A stretch of 48,745 nt of DNA from Kiritimatiellales bacterium (GTDB taxonomy: Bacteria > Verrucomicrobiota > Kiritimatiellia > Kiritimatiellales > Pontiellaceae): contig JADGFE010000003.1 in NCBI GenBank assembly GCA_016744085.1, positions 1 to 48,745 on the forward strand, given 5' to 3'. Below the pieces are notes generated by a model, which was not told where the DNA came from, did no database searches, and saw only the letters and a list, made by a program, of their open reading frames with translations. The position numbers and the translations under genes are program-made. Of the stretch, positions 48,613-48,745 are shown piece by piece. Every line of letters starts with the position of its first letter. Within the stretch, counting starts at the first letter, position 1.

Positions 48613-48745
48613 GACTGTAGGAATATTTGGTCAGTTTACCGTGCTCATTAAAAAAGAGCCTCTTCCGCAGAATCGGTGGGTAGTATGCTGCCCTTTTATG
48701 CCCCTAACCCCTGAAAACAGGAGATTTTCCTTTAAAATAGACCCT

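Overview
The window is about 48.7 kb of bacterial chromosome. Protein flavour suggests the PVC group, probably Kiritimatiellota-like; this is inference only. Most of it is dense housekeeping sequence: sbcC, hemL, secA, tilS, ftsH, hrpB, an ABC-F ATPase, coaD, rsmD, proBA, a WecA-like transferase, parA, rsmE, dnaJ and grpE, plus three tRNA genes (Gly-GCC, Ser-GGA, Asp-GTC). Two accessory modules stand out. (1) At 23.3-30.1 kb, a sigma54 enhancer-binding regulator with a Cys-rich GAF domain is divergent from an oxidoreductase/hydrolase operon. The intergenic region holds a canonical -24/-12 promoter and three AACGAA-N2-TTCGTT palindromes, and parts of the operon are decaying. (2) At 31.45-35.6 kb, a zinc/metal uptake locus (DUF2946-like small protein, His-rich outer-membrane protein, ABC transporter) is preceded by a perfect 9-1-9 palindrome. 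Between and around these lies a gene graveyard: NmrA with TGA at an expected Trp, a deleted second hydrolase copy, DUF4177-, DUF1348- and Hsp70/DUF3731-like remnants, a 511-bp IS4-type relic with recognisable terminal inverted repeats, an AraC remnant and a frameshifted VOC gene. A TTCCA-N4-6-TGGAA palindrome recurs across coding and intergenic sequence. Family names come from recognising protein motifs by eye; no database search was run.
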